Source of the DNA: Candidatus Woesearchaeota archaeon
GTDB lineage: Archaea > Nanobdellota > Nanobdellia > Woesearchaeales > ARS49
Direction of reading: 5' to 3'
Length of the DNA: 64,000 bases
NCBI GenBank assembly: GCA_030750765.1
Contig: JASMHM010000006.1
Coordinates: forward strand, 1-64,000
The position numbers and the translations under genes are program-made. Under the pieces are notes generated by a model that was not told the origin of the DNA, made no database searches, and was given only the letters and a program-made list of their open reading frames with translations. Below are positions 7,793-15,926 of this stretch, piece after piece. The first letter of the stretch is position 1; each line of letters begins with the position of its first letter.

Positions 7793-9292
7793 TTATTTGT
7801 TACCTCTTCTAAGGCATTGTTCGACCTTGCTTTTTAAAGCTGACGCTTTTACCCGCTCTTGTTTAGTCGTGTCTCGATCTCTCAAAGTGACGTCGCCGCC
7901 CTCTAAAGAGTCAAAATCTATCGTGATGCACAATGGCGTACCAATTTCATCTTGTCTGGCGTACCGCTTCCCTATGCTTCCGGATTCGTCATAGAACACG
8001 TGAAAATCTTGCTTTAGATCTTCATAGATCTCTTTTGCTCTATCCACCAGCTCCTTCCTATTCTTGAGCAAGGGGAATATGGCTGCCTTGTACGGCGCCA
8101 GTTTGGGGTGCAAATGCATGACTACGTTCTCTCTTTTATGATCAAATTCGTAAGCATCAAACAAAAACACCAGTAATGCTCTTCCTACACCTAGTGAGGG
8201 CTCGCACACTACATGCGGTACGAATTTCTCTTTGGATTCTTCGTCAAACAAGCTTAGATCCTTGCCCGAATGCTTGATGTGTTGTTGTAAGTCAAAGTCT
8301 TGTCTGTTGGCAACTCCTTGTAGCTCTTTGTAGCCGAAAGGAAACTTGTACTCTATATCCCAGGTGTCCTTGGCGTAGTGTGATAGCTCTGTTTTGATGT
8401 GTTGGCGGCAGCGGAAGTTCTCTTTCTTTGCTCCTAGGCTCACAAACCATCGGGTGATTATTGCTAGCCAGTACCCATGCCAAGGCATGAGCAATTTTTT
8501 GGTGACTGCTTCCTTAACAGTCATGGTTTGTGCTTCGTTGTCGTTCTTTTGGTCATCCTCTGTGAAGAGTACAAGTTTGTCCTTGGCCACCTCATCAAAA
8601 AAGGGACATTCTGCCTCTTGTTTGGGATGGATAAAGTACTCGATTTCCATCTGTTCGAACTCTCTGCATCGGAAAAGGAAGTTTCTGGGTGCTATCTCGT
8701 TTCGGAACGCTTTACCAATCTGAGCAATACCAAAGGGCGGCTTGACTCTGCTGGTGTCTGCGACTCCTTTGAAGTTGGTGAAGATAATTTGTGCGGTTTC
8801 TGGGCGTAGGAAGCCCTGGTTTTCGGGAGTTTTGTCTCCGATGTACGTCTCAAACATTAGGTTAAAGGGCGTGCACTGTCCTAGGTCTCCTCCACATTTC
8901 TTGCAGCGGATGTTTTTCTTCTTGATGTGCTTGTCCAACTCTTTTGCTGTCAATCCGTCAGTGCGAATGCCTACTTCATCTTCTACCAAATGATCTGCGC
9001 GGTGTTTTTCTTTGCATTGTGTGCATCCTACTAAGATGTCATCAAAATTTTGTGTGTGACCTGATGCTTCCCAGACCGCTCTTGGATTGACTATAGAACC
9101 ATCAATACCTACCATGTCCTGTCTGTCTTGGACAAAGAACTTCCACCAGCTTTGTTTTAGGTTGTTGGCTAGCTCCACTCCTGCTGGACCGTAGTCCCAA
9201 CTACCTGCCATCCCTCCGTAGATCTCCACGCTAGGAAACACCAAGCCTTTTCGTTTGCAAAAGCTTGCCATTTCATCAATAGTGATGGTCAT
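7793..9292 (-). CDS. glyS: Glycyl-tRNA synthetase, archaeal/eukaryotic class II type (499 aa)
   Basis: Charges tRNA-Gly. The N terminus (MTITIDEMASFCKRKGLVF..YGGMAGSWDYGP) is characteristic of dimeric GlyRS. Class II motif 2 is at FRNEIAPRNFLFRCREFEQME and motif 3 near VVCEPSLGVGRALLVFL. A C4 zinc cluster is formed by VGCTQC and RCKKCGG. The C-terminal anticodon-binding domain contains YDESGSIGKRYARQDEIGTP. The start at 9292 is chosen because TATA CTTAAATA (9322-9315) lies 26 nt upstream, giving a leaderless mRNA; a longer frame reaches 9355 but lacks family similarity. The promoter lies inside the 3' end of rfcL. Confidence 0.96.
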   Translation of the reverse strand: MTITIDEMASFCKRKGLVFPSVEIYGGMAGSWDYGPAGVELANNLKQSWWKFFVQDRQDMVGIDGSIVNPRAVWEASGHTQNFDDILVGCTQCKEKHRADHLVEDEVGIRTDGLTAKELDKHIKKKNIRCKKCGGDLGQCTPFNLMFETYIGDKTPENQGFLRPETAQIIFTNFKGVADTSRVKPPFGIAQIGKAFRNEIAPRNFLFRCREFEQMEIEYFIHPKQEAECPFFDEVAKDKLVLFTEDDQKNDNEAQTMTVKEAVTKKLLMPWHGYWLAIITRWFVSLGAKKENFRCRQHIKTELSHYAKDTWDIEYKFPFGYKELQGVANRQDFDLQQHIKHSGKDLSLFDEESKEKFVPHVVCEPSLGVGRALLVFLFDAYEFDHKRENVVMHLHPKLAPYKAAIFPLLKNRKELVDRAKEIYEDLKQDFHVFYDESGSIGKRYARQDEIGTPLCITIDFDSLEGGDVTLRDRDTTKQERVKASALKSKVEQCLRRGNK

Positions 9293-9314
9293 GGTGTTTG
9301 CGGTAGAACGAGCG

Positions 9315-9322
9315 TATTTAAG
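9315..9322 (-). promoter_or_regulatory. TATA box of glyS, inside the rfcL coding end
   Basis: CTTAAATA on the minus strand is centred about 26 nt before the ATG at 9292. It decides the leaderless start and rules out the longer frame from 9355, whose start would lie upstream of the box. Confidence 0.7.
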
Positions 9323-10499
9323 CCTTTGCCAGCCAGGCTGCGTGGTCATCTTCAAGGTTTAATTCTTCTACAACAGCAGGAATGAGCTTTTTTTGTTTCA
9401 TTATATGAAGTAGGTAGGGTGCTTCTTTCTTTGCTTTTGCAACACTGCAGTGCATCTTTTCTGCCATTTTCTTAAGGATCGCGTCTCTTTTTGCATACTT
9501 CATCTTGTTGATCCACATGCTAAGTATTCTTCCGGGTTGTTTGTACCTTGCGTAGTCTTTTGGGCCTGCTTTTGCTGCACTAACCCCTGTTGTTATGAGT
9601 TCTACGATGTATGCCAAAAAACGCCAGTGCTGCATTCTCATGATGCGACCCTTATAGACGTCTGCCTTGCTTAAACACTCGTATGCTGCTGCTTTCTCGG
9701 TTATAGAGTATTGTGCTGCCATGTTCTCATCGATCCACAGCATCCATTCATCAGGCATTTCATTGGTTTTGTCAAAGGCTTCTTTGGCTTGCTCTGGCTT
9801 TCCTTGGAATAAGGTGGTGAGTGCTTCGTTGAACGTGGCTTCCTTATCTCTCGCATCCAACCCTTCGAGATGTTTGCTGCTCACCTCTGCAAGGCTTGCA
9901 AGATCTTGGAGCGCCCCTCTCAGGTCTCCGTTGCTCGTTCTTGCTAAGGTATGTAGGGCTACTTGATCATGCTGGATGCCGTGCTTTTGACAGATCCCTT
10001 GAAGTATTGCTTTGATGTTAGTAGTAGGAATCTCTTTGTACTCGATCATCAAGCTCTTGCTTCGCAAACTCTTCAGTTTCTTGTCAAATGCCTTGTTTGC
10101 GGTCATGATGATGGGATGGGGTGTTGCGGCTATGATTTTTGCTAGCGCTTGCACACCACCACGATCTGCGTTTCCTGCTATACCGTCTACTTCATCAATT
10201 AGTAAGAGTTTGCTGCTCGCAACGAGACTTTGTTGGAATGCTGCTTGTCCAACAACTTCTTGAATTTGTGCTTTGTTCCTGACATCAGAACTGTTGACTT
10301 CGATGACCTCAAAGCCGAGCTCTTTTGCAACTGCATATACAGAACTTGTTTTTCCTGTACCTGCTGGACCGTGGAGCAAGCACGCTCGCTTCTTTTGCTT
10401 GTCATACGTGCCTAGATAGTCCTTAAGCATCTTTATGGAGAAGGGTTGTGGGATCTCTGCTGAGCTTTCTGGTTTCCACTCATCCAAATGTGATCGCAT
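9318..10499 (-). CDS. rfcL: Replication factor C large subunit (393 aa)
   Basis: AAA+ clamp-loader subunit that opens PCNA with RfcS (34769-35719). Walker A is GPAGTGKTSS (residues about 44-53), Walker B LLLIDEVDGI, and a sensor-1 region is at PIIMTANKAF. The N terminus (LDEWKPESSAEIPQ) corresponds to the EKYRP..EIVGQ box but has lost the strict consensus. At 393 aa it is shorter than many archaeal RfcL, and its C terminus lacks an obvious PIP box. TATA at 10521-10529 is 26 nt before the ATG, supporting this start. It is divergent from valS. Confidence 0.93.
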   Translation of the reverse strand: MRSHLDEWKPESSAEIPQPFSIKMLKDYLGTYDKQKKRACLLHGPAGTGKTSSVYAVAKELGFEVIEVNSSDVRNKAQIQEVVGQAAFQQSLVASSKLLLIDEVDGIAGNADRGGVQALAKIIAATPHPIIMTANKAFDKKLKSLRSKSLMIEYKEIPTTNIKAILQGICQKHGIQHDQVALHTLARTSNGDLRGALQDLASLAEVSSKHLEGLDARDKEATFNEALTTLFQGKPEQAKEAFDKTNEMPDEWMLWIDENMAAQYSITEKAAAYECLSKADVYKGRIMRMQHWRFLAYIVELITTGVSAAKAGPKDYARYKQPGRILSMWINKMKYAKRDAILKKMAEKMHCSVAKAKKEAPYLLHIMKQKKLIPAVVEELNLEDDHAAWLAKA

Positions 10500-10520
10500 G
10501 GGACTGCCAGGGTTTCAACA

Positions 10521-10529
10521 TATTAAAAC
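10521..10529 (-). promoter_or_regulatory. TATA box of rfcL
   Basis: GTTTTAATA on the minus strand is centred 26 nt before the ATG at 10499. It fixes the somewhat unusual N terminus of RfcL. Confidence 0.6.
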
Positions 10530-10540
10530 CTTCACAAACG

Positions 10541-10548
10541 TTTATAAG
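10541..10548 (+). promoter_or_regulatory. TATA box of valS
   Basis: TTTATAAG lies 26 nt before the ATG at 10570, which makes valS leaderless and places its start downstream of the in-frame start at 10435. The rfcL and valS TATA boxes are about 12 bp apart on opposite strands. Confidence 0.7.
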
Positions 10549-10569
10549 CAATCTTTCTTCCGTCATACC

Positions 10570-12939
10570 ATGCCTATCGAGGATAAAAGGTGGACCAAGG
10601 AAAAGGAAGAATCCTTAGCTAAACAGTGGCGTACCAGTCCGTACCCGTTTGATAAGAAGAACGAAAAACCTCTTTTCTCTGTAGACACACCACCGCCGTA
10701 TGTGAACGCGCCAGTCCACATGGGTCACGTAACAACGTACATCATCATGGACATGATCGCCCGCTTCAAAAGAATGACAGGGCATAACGTGTTGTTTCCC
10801 TTAGGATTGGACAGAAACGGCCTGCCCATTGAAGTGGCAGCAGAGAAAAAGTTCAAGAAAAAGCTCACTGAAGTTCCAAGAGAAGAAGCCATCGAGATGT
10901 GCAAGAAGATCTTAGAAGAGTCAAGCTTAGCTAGTGTGGAATCCTTTGCACGCGCGGGAATAAGCTTCAACAGCTGGAAGATAGGTACTAATCCTGGAGA
11001 GATCTACCTCACAGACAGCGACGACTACAGAGCCTTGACACAAGGAACGTTCATCGACATGTGGAAGAAAGGGTTGATCTATGAAGATGTAAGAACGAAC
11101 AACTACTGTCCTGGTTGTCAAACCACGATTGCAGATTCGGAGATAGAATACGAAGACAAGCCAACAATATTCACAGACATCCAATGGGAGACAGATACTG
11201 GTGAAAAGATAGTTATTGGAACCACACGACCAGAATTGCTGTGCAGTTGCGAAGCCGTGCTCTACCATCCCAACGACCAACGCTACAAGCACCTAGAAGG
11301 GAAGAACGCCATCACCCCGATCTACGGAAGAAAGGTGAAGATCATGGCACATCCCTTGGCAGAGATGGACAAGGGAACCGGGCTAGTCATGATGTGCGCG
11401 TTCGGAGACTACACCGACATCCGCTTTTTCCGAGAACAAAAGTTAACACCAAAGATAGCCATCAACAAAGATGGGACCTTAAACCAACATGCTGGAAAGT
11501 ACGAAGGGAAAAGAATCTACGCCGGAAGAAAAGCCATACTCGAAGATTTGAAAGAAGCAGGACTCATCGTAGAGCAACGCCAGATCCAACACCGAACTCC
11601 TGTGTGTGATCGATCCAAAGACGACGTAGAATTCATAGAATTGCCAGAGTTCTACGTAAAGCAGTTGGAGTTCAAAGATACATTGCGAAGCATAGCAGAA
11701 AGCGTCAGCATCCATGCAGAACCCTCCAGACAGATACTCCTTGACTGGATCGACAGCATCGCCATCGACTGGCCCATCTCTCGAAGAAGATTCTACGCAA
11801 CCGAAGTTCCAGTATGGCACTGCACCAAATGCAAAGAAATAGTCCTACCACCAAAAGGCAAGTACTACCAGCCGTGGAAGGAAAAAAGTCCAGTGCCCTG
11901 TCCAAAATGTCAAAGCACAGATTTGAAAGGTGAAGAACGCGTGTTTGATACCTGGTTTGACAGCAGCATCAGCCCCCTATACATCCTACAGTATGAAAAA
12001 GACGACAAGTTCTTCAGGAACAACATACCCTGCAGTCTCCGACCGCAAGGTAAGGAAATCGTACGCACGTGGTTGTACTACACGTTGCTCAAATGCTTCC
12101 ACCTCACCAACAAGACCATCTTCAAAGACGTGTGGATCCACTATCACGTTGTGGATGATAATGGAAAAAAAATGAGCAAGAGTGTTGGCAACATCATCGA
12201 CCCACAAAAGTTGTTGGACGACCATGGCGCAGAAAGCTTACGATTATGGGCTGCCACAGAAGGAGATCTCAGCAAGGGAGACATTAGGTGTAGTGATGAA
12301 CGCATTAAAGGCGCAGGAAAGACCTTAACAAAATTATGGAATGTGGCACGTTTTGTGAGCTCCTTCCCAGAAGGCAAAGAAGGGAATTTGGAACCGTTAG
12401 ACGAATGGATTCTTGATGAATTAAACACATTAATAGCTTTGGCAAATGAAAAATACGCACACTACGACTTTTTCACGCCTGCTCTTGCTCTACGCCATTT
12501 TGTGTGGGAAACCTTTGCATCACACTATCTAGAGCTAGCAAAGAACAGAGCGTACAACAATGAAGACTTATACACTGATGAAGAGGCCAACTCTGCAAGA
12601 TACACCCTGCATACCGTGCTATCACGACTGACAAGACTTTTTGCCCCTATCCTACCCATGGTGACGTACGAGATCGTCAAAGCCACCGAAAACAAGGATG
12701 TTCATCAGGAAGCCTTCCCTAAGGTAGAACGCACGTATCAGCCCCCTTTTAAGACTGAAGAACTCATGGAAACGAACGGTGCTATATGGAAAGCCAAGCA
12801 AGATAAGGGCATTTCACTCAAAGCAGAGGTCAAAAAAGCAACCCTTCCGAAGAGCTTACAAGTGATAGAAAAGGATATAAAGCACACGCATACAATAGGT
12901 GATATAACATATGGAGATACGTTCGCTATAACACTATGA
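10570..12939 (+). CDS. valS: Valyl-tRNA synthetase (789 aa)
   Basis: Class I synthetase for valine. The HIGH box is at PPPYVNAPVHMGH, the KMSKS box at GKKMSKSVGN, and the editing domain begins around IGTTRPELLCSCEAVLYHP. Zinc-ribbon cysteines are visible (YCPGC; HCTKCKE with CPKCQ). The sequence follows archaeal ValRS (FDTWFDSSISPL, LRPQGKEIVRTWLYYTLL). The C-terminal anticodon domain is short and ends with a beta-rich tail. It overlaps the HD-domain gene by 4 nt (ATGA). Confidence 0.95.
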   Translation: MPIEDKRWTKEKEESLAKQWRTSPYPFDKKNEKPLFSVDTPPPYVNAPVHMGHVTTYIIMDMIARFKRMTGHNVLFPLGLDRNGLPIEVAAEKKFKKKLTEVPREEAIEMCKKILEESSLASVESFARAGISFNSWKIGTNPGEIYLTDSDDYRALTQGTFIDMWKKGLIYEDVRTNNYCPGCQTTIADSEIEYEDKPTIFTDIQWETDTGEKIVIGTTRPELLCSCEAVLYHPNDQRYKHLEGKNAITPIYGRKVKIMAHPLAEMDKGTGLVMMCAFGDYTDIRFFREQKLTPKIAINKDGTLNQHAGKYEGKRIYAGRKAILEDLKEAGLIVEQRQIQHRTPVCDRSKDDVEFIELPEFYVKQLEFKDTLRSIAESVSIHAEPSRQILLDWIDSIAIDWPISRRRFYATEVPVWHCTKCKEIVLPPKGKYYQPWKEKSPVPCPKCQSTDLKGEERVFDTWFDSSISPLYILQYEKDDKFFRNNIPCSLRPQGKEIVRTWLYYTLLKCFHLTNKTIFKDVWIHYHVVDDNGKKMSKSVGNIIDPQKLLDDHGAESLRLWAATEGDLSKGDIRCSDERIKGAGKTLTKLWNVARFVSSFPEGKEGNLEPLDEWILDELNTLIALANEKYAHYDFFTPALALRHFVWETFASHYLELAKNRAYNNEDLYTDEEANSARYTLHTVLSRLTRLFAPILPMVTYEIVKATENKDVHQEAFPKVERTYQPPFKTEELMETNGAIWKAKQDKGISLKAEVKKATLPKSLQVIEKDIKHTHTIGDITYGDTFAITL

Positions 12940-13487
12940 ATCCTATGGACATCATCGAAAAGTACTACGACACAGATAGCAAAGCGTACGAAATTCTGGT
13001 CCAACACGCACTTTGTGTGACTAAAAAAGCCCTAGAAATTGCTGAAAGCGTGCCTGAACTCAACCCTGACCTACGATTCATTGAAGAGGCAGCCATGCTG
13101 CACGATATCGGCATCATCCGAACCCACGTACCCGAACTTGGTTGTTTTGGCAAAGAGCCGTACGCAAAGCACGGCATTATTGGCAGAGAAATGTTAGAAA
13201 AAGAAGGACTGCCAAAACACGCGCTTATCTGTGAGCGTCACACCGGCGTAGGCATAACCAAGGAAGATATAGAGAAGCAAGGCTTGCCCTTGCCTGCCCG
13301 GGACATGATACCTTTGACATTAGAAGAAGAGATCATCGCTCTAGCAGACAATTTTTACTCTAAAAGTGGCGAGGACTTAACCAAAGAAAAGCAACTTTCT
13401 ACTATTCGAAGAGGCTTATCAGAATATGGTCAGGAAAAAGTCGTAAAGTTTGATGCAGGATGCAAAAAATTCGGCATAACGATTTAA
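12936..13487 (+). CDS. HD-domain phosphohydrolase (183 aa)
   Basis: Metal-dependent phosphohydrolase-like protein. The HD signature is AAMLHDIGI (about residues 47-55), with further ligand candidates H24 (VQHALCV), HGIIGREML and CERHTGVG, then ALADNFYS. The order resembles the archaeal HDIG family of uncharacterised predicted nucleotide hydrolases. No other domain is present. It is translationally coupled to valS through ATGA. The substrate is unknown. Confidence 0.85.
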   Translation: MNPMDIIEKYYDTDSKAYEILVQHALCVTKKALEIAESVPELNPDLRFIEEAAMLHDIGIIRTHVPELGCFGKEPYAKHGIIGREMLEKEGLPKHALICERHTGVGITKEDIEKQGLPLPARDMIPLTLEEEIIALADNFYSKSGEDLTKEKQLSTIRRGLSEYGQEKVVKFDAGCKKFGITI

Positions 13488-13783
13488 GCGCTGCCTTGTG
13501 GTTCATTGAGAATTAATCCTAAATCTTCCTCATCAGCAAAAGTACATCCGCCATTTTCTGCTTCACTCAAGTATGTTCTCACTCTATGAAACTGTTCGGA
13601 TGAAAGTGCAGGATGTGAGCCATTACAGCGTGCAAACGATTCTAAGGCTTCTCGCACGTGATGGCCTCCACCTGGCTCGTAAGGAACGCTATGAAGTGCA
13701 CGACCTCCAAACTGCAAAATCAGGTACTTCTTTGGACCTTCAGTTTGTATTTGTCCAGTAATATGTATTGTTCCGACACTCAC
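13484..13783 (-). CDS. Hypothetical protein (99 aa, GTG start)
   Basis: No family is recognised. The GTG at 13783 is preferred because TATA CTTATAAGT (about 13806-13814) is about 26 nt upstream. A longer frame from 13876 would overlap cysS by 47 nt. The protein starts VSVGTIHITGQ and looks beta-rich at first, then mixed, with one cysteine pair (RCNGSHP, GGCTFADEED) and an acidic C terminus. It overlaps the HD gene by 4 nt at the 3' ends. It may be a small cytosolic protein. Confidence 0.5.
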   Translation of the reverse strand: MSVGTIHITGQIQTEGPKKYLILQFGGRALHSVPYEPGGGHHVREALESFARCNGSHPALSSEQFHRVRTYLSEAENGGCTFADEEDLGLILNEPQGSA

Positions 13784-13829
13784 GAAAGTATAAGGATAAA
13801 GTCCACTTATAAGTGTTTTGTAAAAGTCC

Positions 13830-15206
13830 CTATAACTTCTTAGCCACGGCACCGTCTGCAGTGTCGTCGATTTCATACCCTAAATCGTGCACTTTTTCGC
13901 GTATTTCGTCTGCTTTTTGGAAGTCTTTTGCCTTTCTTGCTTGCTCTCTTGCCTTGATGAGCTCTGCCACTTCAGGAGTTGCCTGGTCGTGCTTGAAATC
14001 CTTTATGCCTAGTCCTAAGACCTTGTCAAAGTGCAATGCTAGACTGTAGCGTTGTGCAGGGCTTAATCGTTCGTTGCGTAGCACGTTCCACAATACTGCT
14101 AGCGCTTTAGGAGTGTTCAAGTCATCTGCAATCACTTTTTCGAACTGCGCGACATACTTTTCTGACAATTTTGCTTTTTTGTGGTCTAACGAAAGTATGA
14201 CTTCTTTCAATCTTGCATACGTGTTTGCAGCCCCGTCTAGAGCGGACAGGCTGAAGGTGAGTTTTTTTCGATAGTGCGCCGTGAGACATAGATAACGATA
14301 AGCCAAAGGATCATACCCTTTGTCTGTTAGCGTGCGCAGTGTGATGAAATTTCCTAAAGACTTGCTCATTTTAGCGTCCTTTTCCAACACCAAAAATTCT
14401 CCATGCAACCAGTACTTCACCCAAGGAGATTTGCCTGTTGCTGTCTCTGCTTGGGCGATCTCGTTACTATGGTGGACAGGGATATGATCTATGCCACCAG
14501 TGTGAAGATCAAACTGCTCGCCTAAATACTTTGTTGCCATAGCACTACATTCAATGTGCCAACCAGGGAAGCCTCTTCCCCACGGAGATTCCCACTCCAT
14601 CTCTCGTTTTTCTCCAGGAGGAGCAAACTTCCACAGAGCAAAGTCTGTTTTTTGTTTTTTGCCTTTCATGTCAATGCGAGACCCTGCTTGTAATCCTTTG
14701 ATGTTAAGTTTGGCAAGCTTTGCGTAGTTAGGAAATGTTGAGGTGTCAAAGTAGATACCATCATCTGTTGCGTAGGTTGCGCCTGCTTTTTCTATGGCTT
14801 TCACCATGTTGATTTGCTCCTTGATATGGTCTGTAGCTTTGCATAGAATGTGTGCTTGGATGATGTTGAGTTCTTGCATGTTTTCTAAGAAGGCCTTAGT
14901 GTACATTTCTGCGATTTCGTACGCGCTCTTTTTCTGTTCTCTAGCGCTTTTTTCCATCTTGTCCTCACCCGTATCTGCATCGCTGGTAAGGTGTCCTACA
15001 TCTGTGATGTTCATGACGTGTTTGACCTTGTACTTGAAGGCTTCCAATACTCTTCTGAGAATGTCCTCAAACACGTACGTTCTAAGATTGCCGATATGTG
15101 CGTAATTGTATACCGTAGGACCGCACGTGTACAAGCTTACCTCGTTCTTCTTGAGAGGTTTGAACTCTTCTAGCTTCCTTGATAGCGTGTTGTGCAGTTT
15201 GAGCAT
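13830..15206 (-). CDS. cysS: Cysteinyl-tRNA synthetase (458 aa)
   Basis: Class I synthetase. The HIGH box is at [17 protein letters not shown], the KMSKS box at [12 protein letters not shown], and the zinc/substrate site includes Cys in WHIECSAMA and the His pair in [16 protein letters not shown]. The full-length C-terminal helical anticodon domain is present. A symmetric TATA element at 15229-15236 lies about 27 nt before the ATG, so the mRNA is probably leaderless. A direct CysRS means the indirect Sep-tRNA route is not needed here. Confidence 0.96.
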   Translation of the reverse strand: MLKLHNTLSRKLEEFKPLKKNEVSLYTCGPTVYNYAHIGNLRTYVFEDILRRVLEAFKYKVKHVMNITDVGHLTSDADTGEDKMEKSAREQKKSAYEIAEMYTKAFLENMQELNIIQAHILCKATDHIKEQINMVKAIEKAGATYATDDGIYFDTSTFPNYAKLAKLNIKGLQAGSRIDMKGKKQKTDFALWKFAPPGEKREMEWESPWGRGFPGWHIECSAMATKYLGEQFDLHTGGIDHIPVHHSNEIAQAETATGKSPWVKYWLHGEFLVLEKDAKMSKSLGNFITLRTLTDKGYDPLAYRYLCLTAHYRKKLTFSLSALDGAANTYARLKEVILSLDHKKAKLSEKYVAQFEKVIADDLNTPKALAVLWNVLRNERLSPAQRYSLALHFDKVLGLGIKDFKHDQATPEVAELIKAREQARKAKDFQKADEIREKVHDLGYEIDDTADGAVAKKL

Positions 15207-15228
15207 GATTCATTTATCCGGTGTTAGC

Positions 15229-15236
15229 TATATAAA
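15229..15236. promoter_or_regulatory. TATA element between cysS and acylphosphatase
   Basis: TATATAAA on the plus strand reads TTTATATA on the minus strand. It is 27 nt before the cysS ATG (minus). It is also the only TATA-like element before the acylphosphatase gene (plus), so one element may serve both directions. Confidence 0.55.
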
Positions 15237-15277
15237 TCTGCCGTAGGTTTTTTATGCTTGTTGTGCTGGCAAAAGGC

Positions 15278-15535
15278 ATGCGTGTTGAGATATGGATTTC
15301 CGGAGATGTCATTGGCGTGTTCTTTCGTGCAGGAGTTAGAGATCTTGCCCGCTCGCTTGGCTTGACAGGCATGGTGGAAAATAGCGGAGATAAGGTGCAC
15401 GTGATTGCTGAGGGTGAGAAGAAAGCCATCGATCAGCTCATAACATTTTGCAAGCAAGGACCAGAAGGTGCAAAAGTAGAGAACGTTGATGTTACGCAAC
15501 AGCCTGAGACGGGAGAGTTTCAGGAATTTGCCTAG
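15278..15535 (+). CDS. acyP: Acylphosphatase (85 aa)
   Basis: Small enzyme hydrolysing acyl phosphates. The phosphate-binding loop and active Arg are in SGDVIGVFFRAGVR, and the active Asn in GMVENSGDKVHVIAEG. The family normally begins right at the strand MRVEIWISG, which favours ATG 15278. An in-frame ATG at 15254 would add eight residues and cannot be excluded, since the TATA box lies near 15229-15236. The canonical GVGFR is GVFFR here. Its 3' end overlaps the convergent gene at 15492-15926 by 44 nt. Confidence 0.88.
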   Translation: MRVEIWISGDVIGVFFRAGVRDLARSLGLTGMVENSGDKVHVIAEGEKKAIDQLITFCKQGPEGAKVENVDVTQQPETGEFQEFA

Positions 15536-15926
15536 CTAACGGCGCCACTTTTACTTTGCTACCGAAAAGAGAGTTAAAAACCTCAAACATTTTTGTATAC
15601 GCTTGTGGGTGAGTGATCACAAGGAAAGGTGCCTTGCGTCCTCGAACGTACTCCCCTGCGAAAGGTATAAGCAAAAGCTTAGCGTAATGATCTCCGTTTC
15701 GTAGAGCAGAGGACATAGGGTGTCCTACCTTGCGATGGATGATGGTTTGGTGGCTTCCAGAATAGGGCCCATGCCTATGGAGGCCGTGCACTAATACGTG
15801 CCTTGGCGGCGTGGGTAGTTCATAACCGTCGTCCCCCAACGCACCAGTGATCGTAGACAGATTTGCGTCCTTGTGCAGGTAGGCGCGGAGATCGTTTGGC
15901 GTTGCTACTTGTACAAGTTGCGGCAT
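15492..15926 (-). CDS. Hypothetical protein at end of ABC transporter operon (144 aa)
   Basis: No family is recognised. It is cytosolic, with a His-rich middle (HVLVHGLHRHGPYSGSHQTI) and a beta-rich C-terminal half. It starts at the last base of the ABC permease gene, so it is cotranscribed and translationally coupled. It could be an accessory of the transporter, or a metal-binding protein given the histidines; both are inference. Its 3' end overlaps acyP by 44 nt. Confidence 0.6.
   Translation of the reverse strand: MPQLVQVATPNDLRAYLHKDANLSTITGALGDDGYELPTPPRHVLVHGLHRHGPYSGSHQTIIHRKVGHPMSSALRNGDHYAKLLLIPFAGEYVRGRKAPFLVITHPQAYTKMFEVFNSLFGSKVKVAPLARQIPETLPSQAVA

Noticed and set aside
10435-10569. 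Extended N terminus of ValRS
   Set aside because: The extension crosses the rfcL promoter and the valS TATA box; the family begins near MPIEDKRW.
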